The notes under the pieces are model-generated. The model saw only the letters and a list, made by a program, of their open reading frames with translations, was not told the DNA's origin and searched no databases. From Campylorhamphus procurvoides (taxonomy: Eukaryota; Chordata; Aves; Passeriformes; Dendrocolaptidae), in contig WBMV01001018.1 of assembly GCA_013396655.1 (NCBI GenBank), positions 3,763,863-3,827,862 on the forward strand: 64,000 nucleotides of DNA, given 5' to 3'. The translations under genes and the position numbers were made by a program. This document shows, in pieces, positions 1 through 13,140 of this stretch (its first letter is position 1; each line of letters starts with the position of its first letter).

Positions 1-2538
1 AAAGGTTCTGTGCTCCATGAAAAACAAAGCTCTCCCGTGGAAGGACTGCCTGGCTGCACAGTTAAAATTATCCCCCGCTGCCCACCAGCCCAGCACCCGA
101 CCATGTCATCATGCCACCCCCAAATCAATAACTTTTGGAGTTATCTTGGGTGTTTTGCCAGGCCAGGAAAGGTTTATCAAAGCTTCCCAAAAGTCCTGAT
201 GAAAGGCACTGAAAATCTAAGGAAATGAAGGCCAAAGGACTGTCATACCCCGAGCTGCCAGCCCTGCATGTCCAGTGTGACATCCTGCAGTGAGACCAAG
301 GCTGTGGCAGCACCAAGGGGAGAAACTGCTGCCTTTGACTCACACTGCCATGGGCACGCTTCCATTTCCCCCTAGTTTGAGGAAGCTGATGGTCAGTCAG
401 AGCCCTCGCCCTTCTGCCCCACTTCTCCACCCTGCACCAGACCTGGACTTCCTCAGGCTCTGGAGCACCAAGCCTGGTGCAGAGCCTGCTCTGCCTTAGA
501 CACCCAAAGGTCTCACCACTGCTCTCCATCCTTCCTGTTCGGCTTTTCTTAGCCCTTGTCCATCACTTCCTATTGCAACAAAGCCCCAGCAGTGAGTTTC
601 ATGACTCAGATCCTTATCTCACAGTGGCAGAGAAGCTGCAGAAGCCCAGCTCATGCAAACAGTTCTGCCTTTTCTCCCTCACAGTGTTGCCAGGGTTGTG
701 ACAGTGGTGGGAGATAAACTGGCCCAGGCAGTTAATGAAGTGTCCCTGACCACTGCTGAGGGTCCCACCTGAGGGACCCTCACTTCAGCACTGGGCATGT
801 GAACCATCAATGACCTCTCTGTCCCACCAGGAAAGGAAGACTTGGGGAGACTCACATCTGTCCTGCATGGAAACTCTGGATGATTTTCTCCACTTGCCCA
901 AACAGGATTTTTCAGCAGGAACCACTCCAAAGTGAAGTGCTCTGTTTTGTGCCCAGCACAGTCTGGCCCTGCCCCAGCTCTGCATTAATCAGGTTATTTT
1001 AATGAGCTGCAGCAGCTCTCAGCTCAGAGACACAGGGGGAGAGTGAACAGAGGTGCACACAGGGAGAGTGGGCAGAGGTGATGCTGACTGGGGATGAAGG
1101 ACAACGAGAGAAGACAAAATTGCCCAAGAGCTCCCGGTGCAGGTGCCAGGTTGGTGCAGCAGTGTGAGCTGGCCCTGCATGCAGTCAGGACGTGGAGGAA
1201 CATAAAACCCATGAGAGATGCAAACGACCCCCGGAAAGGCTTCCCATTCCTGGAGAGGCTGAGGAGACAGATGTCTGCAGCTGCAGGAAGGCACAGCCCA
1301 ATGCAGGTCCTCTCTCCCAGCAAGGAGCAGCTGGACTTGGAGAAACACAAGCGAGCTGCCTGCCAGAGCCCTGCCAGTAGCACTGGGAACTGTTATAAGA
1401 TCCTCAGGATGGTCCTGGAAGATAATGGACCTGAAGCCTGATACCACCACCGAAGCAGGCAGCTTCCAGGCTGACCATCACCGTGTCAGGAATCGGCACA
1501 CTAGATCAGCCAACCTCTGACCCCCAGCACCAAGCAGAGCCCTAATGCCACCTGCCCAGGGGGTTTCCTGGTGCTCTGCATGATTATGGCAACATCCCGG
1601 TCCTCCCACAGCCTCCAGAGCATCACTGCCCACAGCTCCTGGTGGGTCACAGCCCATCTGCCCCCTGGGACAGGGTAGCATCCCCCAGGTGCCACCATTG
1701 CTCTCTCGCACTGGGCCTGGACACGGAGCATTTCATGCACTTAGCAGCAAAACAAAACAGAACGGGATTTCTCCACTTCCCCAACCAACTCCCATGTCTG
1801 GCACTTTTCCCTGTGCTTATTTTTGTTCACATCCTGGTGTTGTTTTATGGCAGAACCCCCCAGCCCATCCCAACAAGCAGAGTTTGCCCGGCAGGCAGTT
1901 GAATGTCGGGGTAAGAGGAGCTCAGGTGGGAGTAGGCAAGGTCTCCAAATAAAATCAAATGTAAATATCCACCACTCCAAGACAGAGAAGGGATGCATCC
2001 AAACAGCAAAAACAGGCAACAACTTAAGTGCCTGGAAAACATCAGGGATATGGCAATAAAATGGAAAATTACTGCGCCGGCTGGCATTTCCACGGGCAGC
2101 CAACTGCACGAGTGAACAATGTGAGGAAGCAGCAGTGAAAAGCCTTGTGTCCCAGGCAGGGCCAGGGATTTGGGTACAGCATTGGTTCACAGAGAGAGAT
2201 GGCAGACCTGAGGAGCACGGCTGTCCCACTGCACCAAGCTGTCTGACCTGCAAAGCCCAATCCCTGAATGCTATGCCCAAAACAAGGATTTTGAATACAG
2301 CATTTACCCTGCACCTGCACGCTGCCCCACTACTGCTGCTCCGGGCAGCTTGTGTAAATGTGTGCAGCCCTTACACCTGTCATAAAGTGCATCCAAAAGC
2401 AGGTGGAAATGCCTTGTTTTTCTCAGAGCTCCCCATTTCTCCTAAATCCCTCGCTGTGGAGAGCAGGCGAGTCCGTATCAGTGTAACACTGCCCTGATAA
2501 TTGTAATTGCTCCTCCAAGCCTTTTCCTCACTGCACCA

Positions 2539-2772
2539 GCGCTGGTTCAGGCTGGACATCAGGAAGAATTTCTTCATGGCAAGGGTGGTCAGACATTGGA
2601 AGGGGCTGCCCAGGGAGATGGTGGAGTCACCAACCCTGGAGGTGCTCAAGAAACGAGTGGATTTTGCACTCAGTGCTCTGGTCTAGTAGACAAGGTGGCG
2701 ATCAGGCACAGGTTGGACTTGATGATCTTGGAGGTCATTTCCAACCTAAATCATTCTGTAATGATGTGATTC
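2539..2772 (+). mobile_element. CR1 LINE fragment (3' end)
   Basis: The copy shows the CR1 terminal order: a GGCTGGACATCAGGAAGAAT-like segment, then GGGCTGCCCAGGGAG, then GGTTGGACTTGATGATCTTG, and finally the AACCTAAATCATTCTGTAATGATG tail region. It is 5'-truncated, as is usual for CR1, and lies in ARHGAP26 intron 1, antisense to that gene. Confidence 0.9.
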
Positions 2773-3636
2773 CTCTTCTAACCCTGGCACAGTCCACAGG
2801 AAGGCTGCAGATGACTTTACCCTCGTTGCCACAATATTTCATCGACTGGAGCCTGGAATCACATTTCATTAGGACAGAATGCCCTGCCTGAGACAGCTAA
2901 TCGATTTAGAGGACACTAATCCAGAAGAAATTTGCTCCTGACCGAGGCAATGCCCATTAACAGAGCAGAAGGCCAGGCAGGGGTCTGGCTGGGAGGGGTG
3001 TCCCAGCACGGGGGAGGCTCTGGCACAGCCCCCCACCAGACATTGTGCCAGGCAAGAGCAGATGCCTCAGGCACTGGACCTGCATTTGGATTAGTTTGTT
3101 ATTAAACCTAATTAGTTAATAGGTGGGCCGCAGGGAGCCAGCTTATTTTCTCAAGGGGCAGGTGCCAAAGCATCAGGGTCCCCAGGGAACGATGGGTCCA
3201 AGGATCCCCATAGTCCAGGTGGGGAGAGGACCCACACCATCTCCCTGCAGGCAGGACAGGAGGCTTTCCCTGCACATTCCACTTGGCCCGTAGCATGGAG
3301 CAGTGCCTGCCCTGTCCCTGCTCTCTCGTGTCCTCATCCCAGGGGCTGTGCCCAAAGCCAGGACAGGGAAGTGGGGTCAGCTCCCAGCCCCTCCAGAAGC
3401 AATTCTGCACAGCCTGCTTCCTTCTCCTCCCAAGGAGGCTGCGGAAATCCTTTTGTCTCCAGTGCTCCACCACGTCAGCTGTAAGAACAGGAAAAATCCC
3501 GCTGTGTTCACAGGAACATCACCGGCAACTGAGTCAATTTTCCTGCTTTGGCAGGAAAAAAATTATAAATTAAAATCTCCAGCAGAGCCCAGGGACGCAC
3601 GCAGAGTGAGAACAGGGATGCACAGCTCAGGGCACG

Positions 3637-3838
3637 TCACAGAATCATGGAACAGGTTAGGTTTGAAAAGCCCTCTTAGTCCTCAAATCCAATCCTCCCC
3701 CCAGCACTGCCAAGGACATCACTGACCATATCCCCAGGTGCCACATTCACACATCTTTTAAACCCCTCCAGGGATGGTGACTCTGCCACTGCTCTGTGCA
3801 GCCTATTCCAGTGCCTCATCAGTCTTTCTGGGAAGGAA
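3637..3838 (-). mobile_element. CR1 LINE fragment
   Basis: The reverse complement of a CR1 3' end starts at TCACAGAATCATGG, followed by the CCCAGCACTGCCAAGG and CAGGTGCCACATTCACACAT segments and a CTCCAGGGATGGTGACTC stretch. It is 5'-truncated. Confidence 0.88.
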
Positions 3839-4110
3839 TCACTGCCTTTAACCCAGGCTTTCTCCTGGAATTCATGGAAGAGACATCCAATGCTCTCCTC
3901 TGCAACGGTTGGATTTTTTGTAAAACATTGCTAAGCAACCAGTGCTCGATGAGGGCATTGGTCTGGACAGACACTGTTTCAGCTAGAAAAAGAATGAAAA
4001 AACAGCGAAGGGGCACTGTACCAGGCAGTGTTGTGGAAAAGGCACACGCCAGCTCATTTTACAGGTCACTCAGCTGGTGCAGAGAACCCTTCACACTTCC
4101 CTCGTTGTTG

Positions 4111-4224
4111 ATCATGGAATAGCAGAACAGTTCAGGATGGAAGAAACCTTAAAGCTCCCCTCATTCCATCCCCCTGCCATGGCCTGGGACACCTTCCACT
4201 AGACCTTCCACTTGCTCCAAGCCC
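4111..4224 (-). mobile_element. CR1 LINE fragment, short
   Basis: The start ATCATGGAATAGCAGAACAG and the CTGCCATGGCCTGGGACACC and CTTCCACTAGACC stretches match the reversed CR1 3' end. It is shorter and more diverged than its neighbour about 270 bp to the left, and belongs to a different CR1 subtype. Confidence 0.82.
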
Positions 4225-7200
4225 TGACTGAGGGTCCAAACTGCAGGGAAGGGTGAGGAAGCAGGACCCAGGCCCTTTACTGGCCCCTCATTCCTGTGCT
4301 GGCACAGGCAGCTCTGGCCCCCACATGGCACGGCTGCGCCCGCCGCTCCACGTGCAGGAGCCAGATGGTCCGGGGGCTGGTGTGCTTCCCACAAACTCCA
4401 GCTAGAAACGGTCTTGGCATCACTGTAGAGACATCTCCTTCCCCCTTCAGTGCCACAGTCCCCATGCTGTAGAGCATCCTGCGGCTACCATCCCTCCCCA
4501 GCACACATCCTGCACCCCACACGCACCACGACCCTCCGGTTCCCATCAGCAGGTGGGATCGGAGACAGAGAAGTGCAATTCGCAGTTTTCCAAGCCACAT
4601 TTGGGATCATCCTTGCTATTAAGAGCTTGGGTGATGCCCTAAAGATCCCGCCTTGTCAGGAGCCCACGGGCCCAGGGCCACCAGTTGCTTGGACAGAGCA
4701 GGCGGAAGCACCTTTGGTGCAGGGAGTGTGACAGGAAAACAGGGAAAACAGCCTCGTCTCTGCCGGCCGTGGTGACAGCCGCTCGCGTGCCCGGGGGAGG
4801 AGGAGGATGATTCACACCGAAGTGAACAAGCTGTGCAGGTTTTGGTACGAGCTCCCCCTCGCCTTGCCTCCCCTCCCACCCACCGCGGTCACACTACAGC
4901 TACTCATCACACTGCAGCCAAACCCAGAGCCTTAAAAGTGATGGATAAAAAAAGCCCAAACCCAGTGATGGATCCCTGGCACAGCCTGTCCTGCTGTCCC
5001 ACACCCTGCCGTCCTGCTGTCCCATTGCTGCATGGTGCAGAAGGAGCCCAGAATACCCCAAATTAGAACCATAGTACAGGCAGGGTTCAGCTGCAAAGCC
5101 CCTCTACTGAGGTGGAGGGATGCCAAGCCCCGAGCACCCCTGCCCTGTTTTGTGCAGGGATGCTGCCCTGGTCAAGCCATTGCTTCTGGGGTTCAAGGAG
5201 ATTTTAGGGTGCCTGTGTGGAGAGGGTACAATCAAAGGGTATGGTGGTTCCCCTCTGCCAGTCAGGGAGGGGGCTGGCAGCACCACAAGGGTAGAGTCTA
5301 CTTGTCCAATCCCATCCCAGCTAAGGGATCCTGCAGGCTGGGATCACCCAGGAAAGCACCACATATGCCAACCTGCAGAAAGCATAGGGACACACAGCAG
5401 AGCCAGGCACACTGCTGCCTCCCACCCTCCCCGCAGAAACCATGGGAACGGCATTTCCTCACAGATTCCCATCACTGTGAGCTGCTACACTCAAAGGAAA
5501 GGAGAAAAAGGGAAATCTAAAGAGCTCACTCCCTCCAGCCCGTGTCCAGAGCACACGGGTGATGTCACACATGCCACAGGTAATGCCATGCACACTGCAT
5601 ACACCTCTCAGTCTGGCAGCATTGCAGGAACAAATGGAGACAGAAGATGCAGCTGTGACAGCACATCTGCAGCCTTGGAAAAACAGTCTCTTGACCCAAA
5701 TTAGGCAAATCTGTTCCATGCTGGAAGTACGAGCAGGATGCAGCAGGTACCCAGGTCCTGGTGCTGGAGGAACACTGGGACTTCTAACGTGCCCCTTCAC
5801 ATGCCCCTCCTCAGGTCCATCCAGCTCCTGCTCAGATTCACTCCCTGGACACTGGCATGTGACCTACAGCTACACCAGCCCTGGCACCACAGCAGTCCCA
5901 GCCCCTCCCTCTCAGAGCTGCTGTTTATCCCAGTCCACCCCCTTCCAACCCAAAAGGTTGGGTTTAACCCAGCAGGGGACACATGCTCAGTGCAGGTGCT
6001 GTGGCCAGGCAGCAGCACACACAGAGCCCGTGGTTTCTCTGGGCTCCATCACCACACCAGCGTACCGGGACATGTGCCCAGAGGTGTTCTGTGGCACACT
6101 CCCAATTAAGGAGATCTCCCAGCCCTGATAATGAGCCTTCTGTCAGCATAATTTAAAAGATGTAATCACGACACAGACTCTCCTGTACAAACACTTCTGC
6201 TCACCAGCTTCCCTCTCCAGTGCTGCCGAGAGGCCGGATCTGGCTCCAGCCCAGCGGCTCATGGTATCTGCTTTGTGGCTATCACAGGACTCAAGAAGTC
6301 CACTCCACTTGGGAGCTTGGCTCCCACCATCAGTTCCCAAACACACCAGCACTGAAGAGTCGTGGCTGGGGTGGGGATCCCCCTCGGGGATGAGCGAATG
6401 GATGCTGTGAGGAACCTCCCACACCCATCACAACCACAGCAGTGCACTTTGGTGAGCCACTGCAGCATCCAGGCAGGGCAAGCTTCCCTCTGACTCGCAG
6501 GCAGAGCCAGGTAGGATAAGCGAGCAGCCCTCTGGAGCCAATGCTGCTGGCACTACAATCCCTCCAGGGCTCACAGTGCAGACCCACCATCACAAAGAAA
6601 GAGCATCTCCCAAGCAAGAATACATTCCTATTGCTAATTTTCATTGGAGAGGAAGAGGAGGAGCTTTCAACTTGTGCTGAAAATGAAGAAGAGTATTATC
6701 ACCTGTGCTACCCTTTATTTGAATAAAATCCCAGGCAAGCTATTAAAGATGTGGCTGCACAAGTCACACAGGTCATGCAAAGGAGGAAAAGTCCTTGGTG
6801 CATTCAGCCCTGCTGGCACAGGTCTGACTAGGCTGTAATCACATCCCTCCTCCATGGTGCCAAAGTATTCCCTACACTAAACATTTCCCACAGGAACAAG
6901 AGGAGAAAAATACACCCTGACACAGGGGAGCCACATTACACCTTCGCCGGGTGAACAACGCAGGAAAAATCAAAAGCAAATAATTTTACCAACCAAATCC
7001 CAAACCCCCATGCCTTCCCACAGGCCAGCCCTACAGTTTGCTTGCCTGGCCAAGCTGGGGGGAAAGTCCACAGGGTGGCCCTGGCTGTCCCCCACCACAC
7101 TGGGGGTCCAGGCTGGGACTCCAAACCCTTCTGAGTACAGGGCAAGCTCCTCAGGCAATGCTGGCTCCCACTGCCCGGGAAGTGAGTGGAGTGTCTTTCT

Positions 7201-9633
7201 GCATGGGTGCTCTGGAAAATCCTCCTCTGCCACAAGGCAGCAATTCCCCAGCTCTGGGAAGATGCCACAGGTGACTCACCATGGCCACCACGCACCCAGC
7301 GCTGCTCAGGGGCGGCTGGCCAAGTGCTCACTGGCAGCAGCCAAACATCATTTCTCATGGCACAACCAGAGCAGAACCAAGTGCCAGTGGTCACGGCAAC
7401 CCAGAGCAGGGGTACTTTTGCACAACACTCCTTTTCCTCCAAACACAAGCCTGCAAAGTCCAGCATTCTCCTGGTCAGGAGCACAGCTCTAAGCACTCAT
7501 GCTGGCACCTGCACAAACAGACGCTGTTCCTGGGAAAGTCAGACTAAACCTCTGAACTTTGGTCACTCCTCTCCTCTGTGCAAAGGTGGTGTGAAGGTTT
7601 GGCCTTCGAGTAAAGAAGGGCAAAAAGGATGAAAGTAACCTAAGATGGGCTTTGGGTTCCTCCTCCCCAGCAAGGACCCGTCACCCCAGACGGAACCAGG
7701 TTACAAAGCAGCCCATGACAGCTCCAATACATCTGAGGGCTTTGCCCCTGCAGAGGCACATGAGGGCATTTCACGTGCACAGCACCCTGTTGTCTACCTG
7801 CCCTCTGCCCACCTGAGTCAAGGCTCCCCCAGACCCACTCCCCAGGGAGACTGAGCGTGCTGAGCCAGAGGGCGTGCTGAGAAGGAAGGGAAAGGCAGTG
7901 ACAGTGGCAAAGTGCGCAACCGAAGGTATTGGCCCATCTGATACATTTCCTTATCACCCGTCTAAGCCTTGTTTGTGTCAAAAGGGAATTAAGTAAACAC
8001 TGGGCAAAAGTTTCGTTTTCATTTTCAGGCTGTTGCAGAGTCAGTGCCAGCTCCATCCACTGTTGCCCCACAGCCATGGGCACAGCTCCGGGTATGGCAC
8101 TGCCACCCCACAACCACAGGTACAGGTATTTCATAAAGGGTTGGTTTCACCAAGATGCTGCTGAGATGTGCAAGAGAAGCCATGTCCAAGCACATTCCAG
8201 AGCCCAGCACACCAACAGCACCACCAGGAACTGCCCCAACACCCCAGTTCACGTTTTAACCACAGAACTGGATTCGTCACAGGAAAAACCCCACAGCTGC
8301 AGCAAAAGCACTACTGGCATCACCCGTGGTGGCAGCACAGGCCACTGCCACCACCCTAGCGTGATGCAGGCACACAGGGGTCACCCCAGGGGGCAACTCA
8401 TTAAAGTCACACCCTGCAGGCACAGACAGAAGGGCGACCACACTTCTCTGACAGCCACACGCACCAGCTGGAAACCTCAGCTGGGAGCAGGGGCAAACCC
8501 CAGCTGCTCACTGAAGACAGCATGGGACACTCTGAGGGAAGACAGAGCTGGCTTGAAGACCTGTGAGATGGTACCACAGCATTGGTCCCAGGAAGCTGGT
8601 GGGGCCAGAGAAGCCCCCAGCCACTGGAGGATCCAGATCCACCCCAGCATCATCCCCTTCTTGCATCCCTCCTCACCACCAGCCACAACTCCAGGGTGAC
8701 CCAGACAAAAACAGCCAAAGGAAAAGCAATCCAAAACACCCCACCAGCCTAGCTTTGCCTTTTGGCACGTGGGCACCTCCACCCTTCCCATGAGAGTCCA
8801 GGGCATGGTACAGCCCCTCAGGGTCCAGCCCTTGTGTCCCTCATGGGGAAGGGGGTTCACAGTGCCCCAGCTGGCCCCATCCCAGTGCCACCACACAAAT
8901 TGCAGCCTGTGCCATGGGAGCACAGCAGCAGCCGGGGCGTGGACGGGTTCAGTGGCTTCAAATTAGTGCCTGAGAGCTGGAAGAAGCAAAACAAACCAAC
9001 AGAAACGTGGCAGGGCATTGGGCTGCGCCCAGAGCCTGAAGGGGATGACAGACCAATCACTACAGAGACACAGTGCCTGGCAGGACAGGGAGACAGGGAG
9101 GAGGAGGGTGCTCAACTCAGCCCCAGGACACAGTGGGAGGGAAGCGATGGCTGGCAGCCACCTGCACCCCCCACATCCTCTATCCTTACGTGTGCTGCTT
9201 GTTTTCCAAAGCAAGCTGCAGGGATCTCTGCATCACTATCTGGGCACCTGGGCTTCATATCGCCCTCCGTGGAAGCAAAGGGATCAGGATGAGCCACTGG
9301 CTGGAAGAGGCAGCTCTCTTCTTGCCTCTTTCACAAGCACAAGGACACACAAAGGGACAAAATCCTTCAGCGTCCCCAGTGCCCGTGGTCATCACAGCTC
9401 CTTCACTAGAGAATGAGTTACATGGAATCCAGGCTTTGAGTTCATTATTTATGTCACACTTGAAGGCTTTGCATCTGCAAAACTTTCTGAATAATTTATG
9501 GATGGAAGAATAGGGAGGAAGAGGGACACGTTTTGCTGAAAACCAGGTCACTCCAAATACCAGCCAAGCAGCGAAGGGAGACAACAGAAACAGGCACAGA
9601 AACTCAGTGGGGAGAAAACATCCAACAGCATTT

Positions 9634-9664
9634 ATGTATATACATATACACATACACACACACT
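9634..9664. repeat. TA/CA simple repeat
   Basis: A run of alternating purine-pyrimidine dinucleotides changes from TATATACATA to CACACACAC over about 30 bases. Confidence 0.8.
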
Positions 9665-12349
9665 CCAGGGATGCCCTCAGCATCCAAAGTTATTTAGCAA
9701 GACCAGCCCTTCAGCAAAAGAGGATAATTTTCAACCTACTGGATTTAGTCTTTCTCTAAGGGAAGGAGATCAGCCCCATTTCCCTCCATACCTCACAAAG
9801 AACAAAAGCAGGGCAGAGGAGCCCCTTCACCAAACCCTGGCAGAGACTTTGTTATGTGCCCTTGTCCATTCTCACCATCCCTGCATGCCAGTGTCAGTGT
9901 GGGAGCTGTGGGGGGCTGAGCAGGGAACCAGAGAGCACTCCTGCCCAGCGCTGCCGAGGACTCTTCCTCCCTCCTGCACCTTCCTCCCCGCCACAACCCA
10001 CCCAAGCCACTCCTCGCCAATAGACAAGGAGTTACGTTCCCCTCACACCTGTCTTAAAACAAAGAGGATGTGAAACGTTCAGCAAAGGCAAGAGGAAGGA
10101 AAATAAGCGAGGACCTCCTGTAACTCTGGCTGCAGGCCACCGTGCCATGCCAAGGGCCCAGACACCCTCCAAGCCCCTCACTCCAGGGGTAACATGCCCT
10201 GAGCCAAGGGTCTGCTGCTCCCTGGACCTGTCTAGCTCCATATCCACATGCCACAACAGCAGCTGAGCAGCAGCATGCAGATGGTGACAGTGAGATAAGG
10301 CCACCATGCCCAGCCATGAGTAGATAAACAACTTGGAGACACTGGAGAAAAATAAAAGCTGGGTAAGAGAAGCAAGCACTCAGTCATGGCCAGGAATGGC
10401 CCCAGATACCATCTGTACCAATTCACAGGGATGACATCCCCGGCCCTGAGCCATCCCCAGACATGAGAACAACAGGGAGCAACAGGTCCCCACCCCTAGA
10501 GCATCTCCATCCCTGCTGACGGACGCTGGAATGGTCTGCAAGGTCTCACACAACACATCAGATCTTGGACTTGTCACACACTGAGCATAACACACATGGG
10601 GAGAGCTGGGAACAATCCTGTCCAGTGCCAGGTCTCTGCTGGAGCAGTCAGAGGCATCACAGCTCAGAGCGTTCACTCAGCCTGTGAAGTCACTCTTACA
10701 GTAAGAGAAGGATGCACAGAGCAGTCGAACATCCAGCCAGGAGGGGGACACCCCTCCCAGCCTCCCAGACAGTGCCCTGCCCCACACACCCTCAACCTTG
10801 CCCCAAAACACCCTGCAGAATGTGCCACACATGCAGGGGTCACAGTCACGGCAGCGCCAGTGCCTAGGCACTGATTCACACTCCAGCAGAATCGGCATTA
10901 TTCCTGTCCCTGTAGCCTGGGCACCAGTGGAATACCCTCCCGGCCCTGTGCAGGAATTAAGGGCTAATCCAGGAACGCATTCAATAGAGGCTACACAACA
11001 ATTCAGCCATAAAAACATCCTTATCTCCGGAGGCCGGCGAGCGTTCTTCCTGCCCCGGTGCAGCAGCCTGGGGCGCGGGGCCATGCGGCACAGCCGTGGC
11101 CATGGACAGTGGGACAGGAGCCCACCAACAGCCACGAGCCCACAGGAGTTCACAGCACACCCCAAAATACCTGCACACAGCATGGCTGCGGCGAGGGCAC
11201 AGCCAGCCCCCTCAGCCAGCACCTGCTAAATGTGCCCAGTGACTAAACCCAGAGCCAAGTACCCTCGGGACCAAGCAGTTAAGTCCTAAAATGCATTTTC
11301 AGTGAAGAACAGCACTGTAGGATTTATTCTGGGATAAAATGAACACTCGAGGCAGGGCCAGGCACTGGCTGCTTTCATCAAACGCTCCACAGCAGAACAC
11401 AGCTCAGACCTGCAGAACCATAAACGCAACAACAGCTGTTGGATTTGGGGTTTATTTTAACCCAAAATGCCAAGGATTGGTACAATAGGGGTCCCTGTAA
11501 TACAGATATTACCAGCTGCTACGCCAGTGCAGGGGAACTAAACCCACGGGGTTTAGTGTGAGATCAGAAGGGAAGGGAGCAGGAATCAGCTCTCCTGGGA
11601 ACGGACAGGGTGTGAGCTTGGCTGGAGCATCACCTGCCTGCACATCCCAGCGTGACACCCCTGCTCCACAACCCCCACAATGACCCTGCTGTGTCCCCAA
11701 GGCCAGGCTGGGGCATTTTGGATGATGCCACAGGGGCTCCATAGCACAGGTGTGTGTGATGTGTCCCTCTGTCACCCTACGGCACTGACCAGGGCAGGGT
11801 GAGCCCAGCACGCTGAGCACACACGCTGCCGGCCTGAAACCCCCTGACTGGTGAAGCACCCTCTGATTTGGGCCAAATAAACTTAAAAAAAGAAACATCT
11901 CCAAATAAGCCTGGGGGGGAAATAGCAGGAACAGAGATGCAATTCAGTGAGCAGCCCACCCACCACAGCACCCCGAGGGCACAGTCCACCCAACCAAGGC
12001 AGTGGGTGGCCATTCGGAGGTGTCCCCAACCCCAGCTGTGGGGACAGGAGGAAGCCCAGCCTGGGCATGAGGGGGAACCAGGACACTGCCAGCCACAGGC
12101 AAGGGTCTCCCCAGCCCTGGAGCCACAGCCTGCATTGCTGCATCCCCCTCCCACCCAGACCCCACCACAGCGGTTTGCAGCTTTGCCCACACACACCATC
12201 GCTACTTCGCCACTGGGGATGGAGGGGACAGCCGGGGCAGAGTCACAATGGGGGCATTGGGCACCCCCCATCCTGAACAGTGAGGGGATGGAGGACAACT
12301 TGGGGGGCACAGCACCCCTAAAGGACACAACACCTGACGGCCACGGACT

Positions 12350-12615
12350 GGGACCCAGCAGACCAGGACCAAACATGTCCCATGGCCACGCACATCCTGG
12401 GGGACCAGGACCAGGACTAGGACCAGGACCAGGACCAGGACCACACATGCCCCAGCCGACCACGCTCAGGCGCATCCTGATGGTCCAGGACCAGAACCAC
12501 GCACATCCCGAAGGATCCATCCCGCTGGACCACACATGTGCAGATGGACCTGGACCAGGACCACACACGTCCCCAGCAGCCTTGGCCAGGCACATCCTGA
12601 TGGATCCCGCACGTC
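12350..12615. repeat. Minisatellite with nested GGACCA hexamer array
   Basis: Degenerate units of roughly 45-60 bp, each carrying CCAGGACCA, an ACACATG-like stretch and CACATCCTGATGGA-like ends, follow one another. At the core, seven consecutive hexamers (six GGACCA and one GGACTA) occupy 12402-12443. The array lies in ARHGAP26 intron 1, about 115-380 bp past the splice donor. Because the hexamer length is divisible by three, several frames stay open across it and make long artificial ORFs. Confidence 0.85.
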
Positions 12616-12619
12616 CTGT

Positions 12620-13140
12620 AGCACCAGGGTCGGGCACAGCGCCGTGGGGCAGGGGCAGGGATTGGGGCAGGGACAGGGACAGGGGCACAGCCGGGGGTCC
12701 CGCAGGGCCGGCCCCGGCCCCGCACTTACTTTTGAGGGCGGCGACGAGGGACTTCCCGTCCTTGATGAGCTCCTTGATGAACTTGTTGGTCTTGTCCAGC
12801 TCGGCCTCGTGGGAGCGCAGCCGCTCCCGGAACTGCGGGCTGTCCAGGCAGCACTCGCTGAACTCCAGCGCCGGCAGCCCCATGCTGCCCGGCACGGCGC
12901 GGGGAAACCGGCCCAAAAAACCGGGGGGGAAAAAGGGAGAATCCAAAGGCTTCCCGAGGCGAGGCGAGGCGAGTCGCGCAGCCGGCTGTGCGGGGAGCCG
13001 GCGGGCGCGGTGCCGGGGCAGGCCGGGCGGAGCGGCGGGAGCGGAGCGGGGNTCCGCTCTCCGCGCCGCTCCGGCCCGCCCCGTGCTTGCCCTGGTGGCG
13101 GCTTCGCACGTTTCTCCTCCCATCGCACATCTGTGGCGGA
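12620..13140 (-). promoter_or_regulatory. ARHGAP26: CpG island, 5' UTR and promoter of ARHGAP26
   Basis: The block is strongly GC- and CpG-rich compared with flanking DNA and surrounds the first coding exon. Upstream of the ATG (12884 rightwards) it contains a GGGCGG GC box at 13025-13030, GCGAG-type short repeats near 12957-12972, and many CG dinucleotides. No TATA box is evident. This fits a broad CpG-island promoter firing leftwards. The transcription start is not visible from sequence; I infer it lies between about 12900 and 13140. One base is unresolved (n at 13052). Confidence 0.75.
12730..12883 (-). CDS. ARHGAP26: ARHGAP26 (GRAF1) coding exon 1, residues 1-51
   Basis: Read on the minus strand, the ATG at 12883-12881 opens a 154-base coding segment whose product begins [10 protein letters not shown] and contains [17 protein letters not shown] recognise this as the N-terminus of GRAF1, the Rho GTPase-activating protein 26. 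The exon stops one base into codon 52 at a consensus donor (GTAAGT, reading down from 12729), which is the family's phase-1 junction after Leu-Lys. These 51 residues start the BAR domain, which bends membranes. The PH, RhoGAP and SH3 domains lie in exons off the left edge. Known role: it stimulates GTP hydrolysis by RhoA and Cdc42 and acts in clathrin-independent endocytosis and at focal adhesions. The exon lies inside a CpG island and is transcribed away from FGF1. Differences from the mammalian protein look conservative. Only this exon is present, so the record is partial. Confidence 0.96.

Larger units (their letters stand above)
1..12729 (-). other. ARHGAP26: ARHGAP26 intron 1 (partial, runs off the left edge)
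   Basis: All sequence left of the exon-1 donor is intron, because the next ARHGAP26 exon (continuing the BAR domain) is not found in the window. It contains three CR1 fragments (2.5-4.2 kb), a short TA/CA repeat near 9.65 kb, and a minisatellite near the donor. The rest (for example 4.3-9.6 kb and 9.7-12.3 kb) is unique-looking sequence with no exon, RNA gene or repeat that I recognise. Open frames up to about 256 codons occur here, but none resembles a known protein. Confidence 0.85.

Noticed and set aside
8370..8400. A second CTCF-like word (ACCCCAGGGGGCAA).
   Set aside because: It matches only 11 of 14 positions of the core, too weak to report as a site.
7929..8699. A 256-codon open frame in ARHGAP26 intron 1.
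   Set aside because: No recognisable protein family, composition like the surrounding intron, and no start or splice support.
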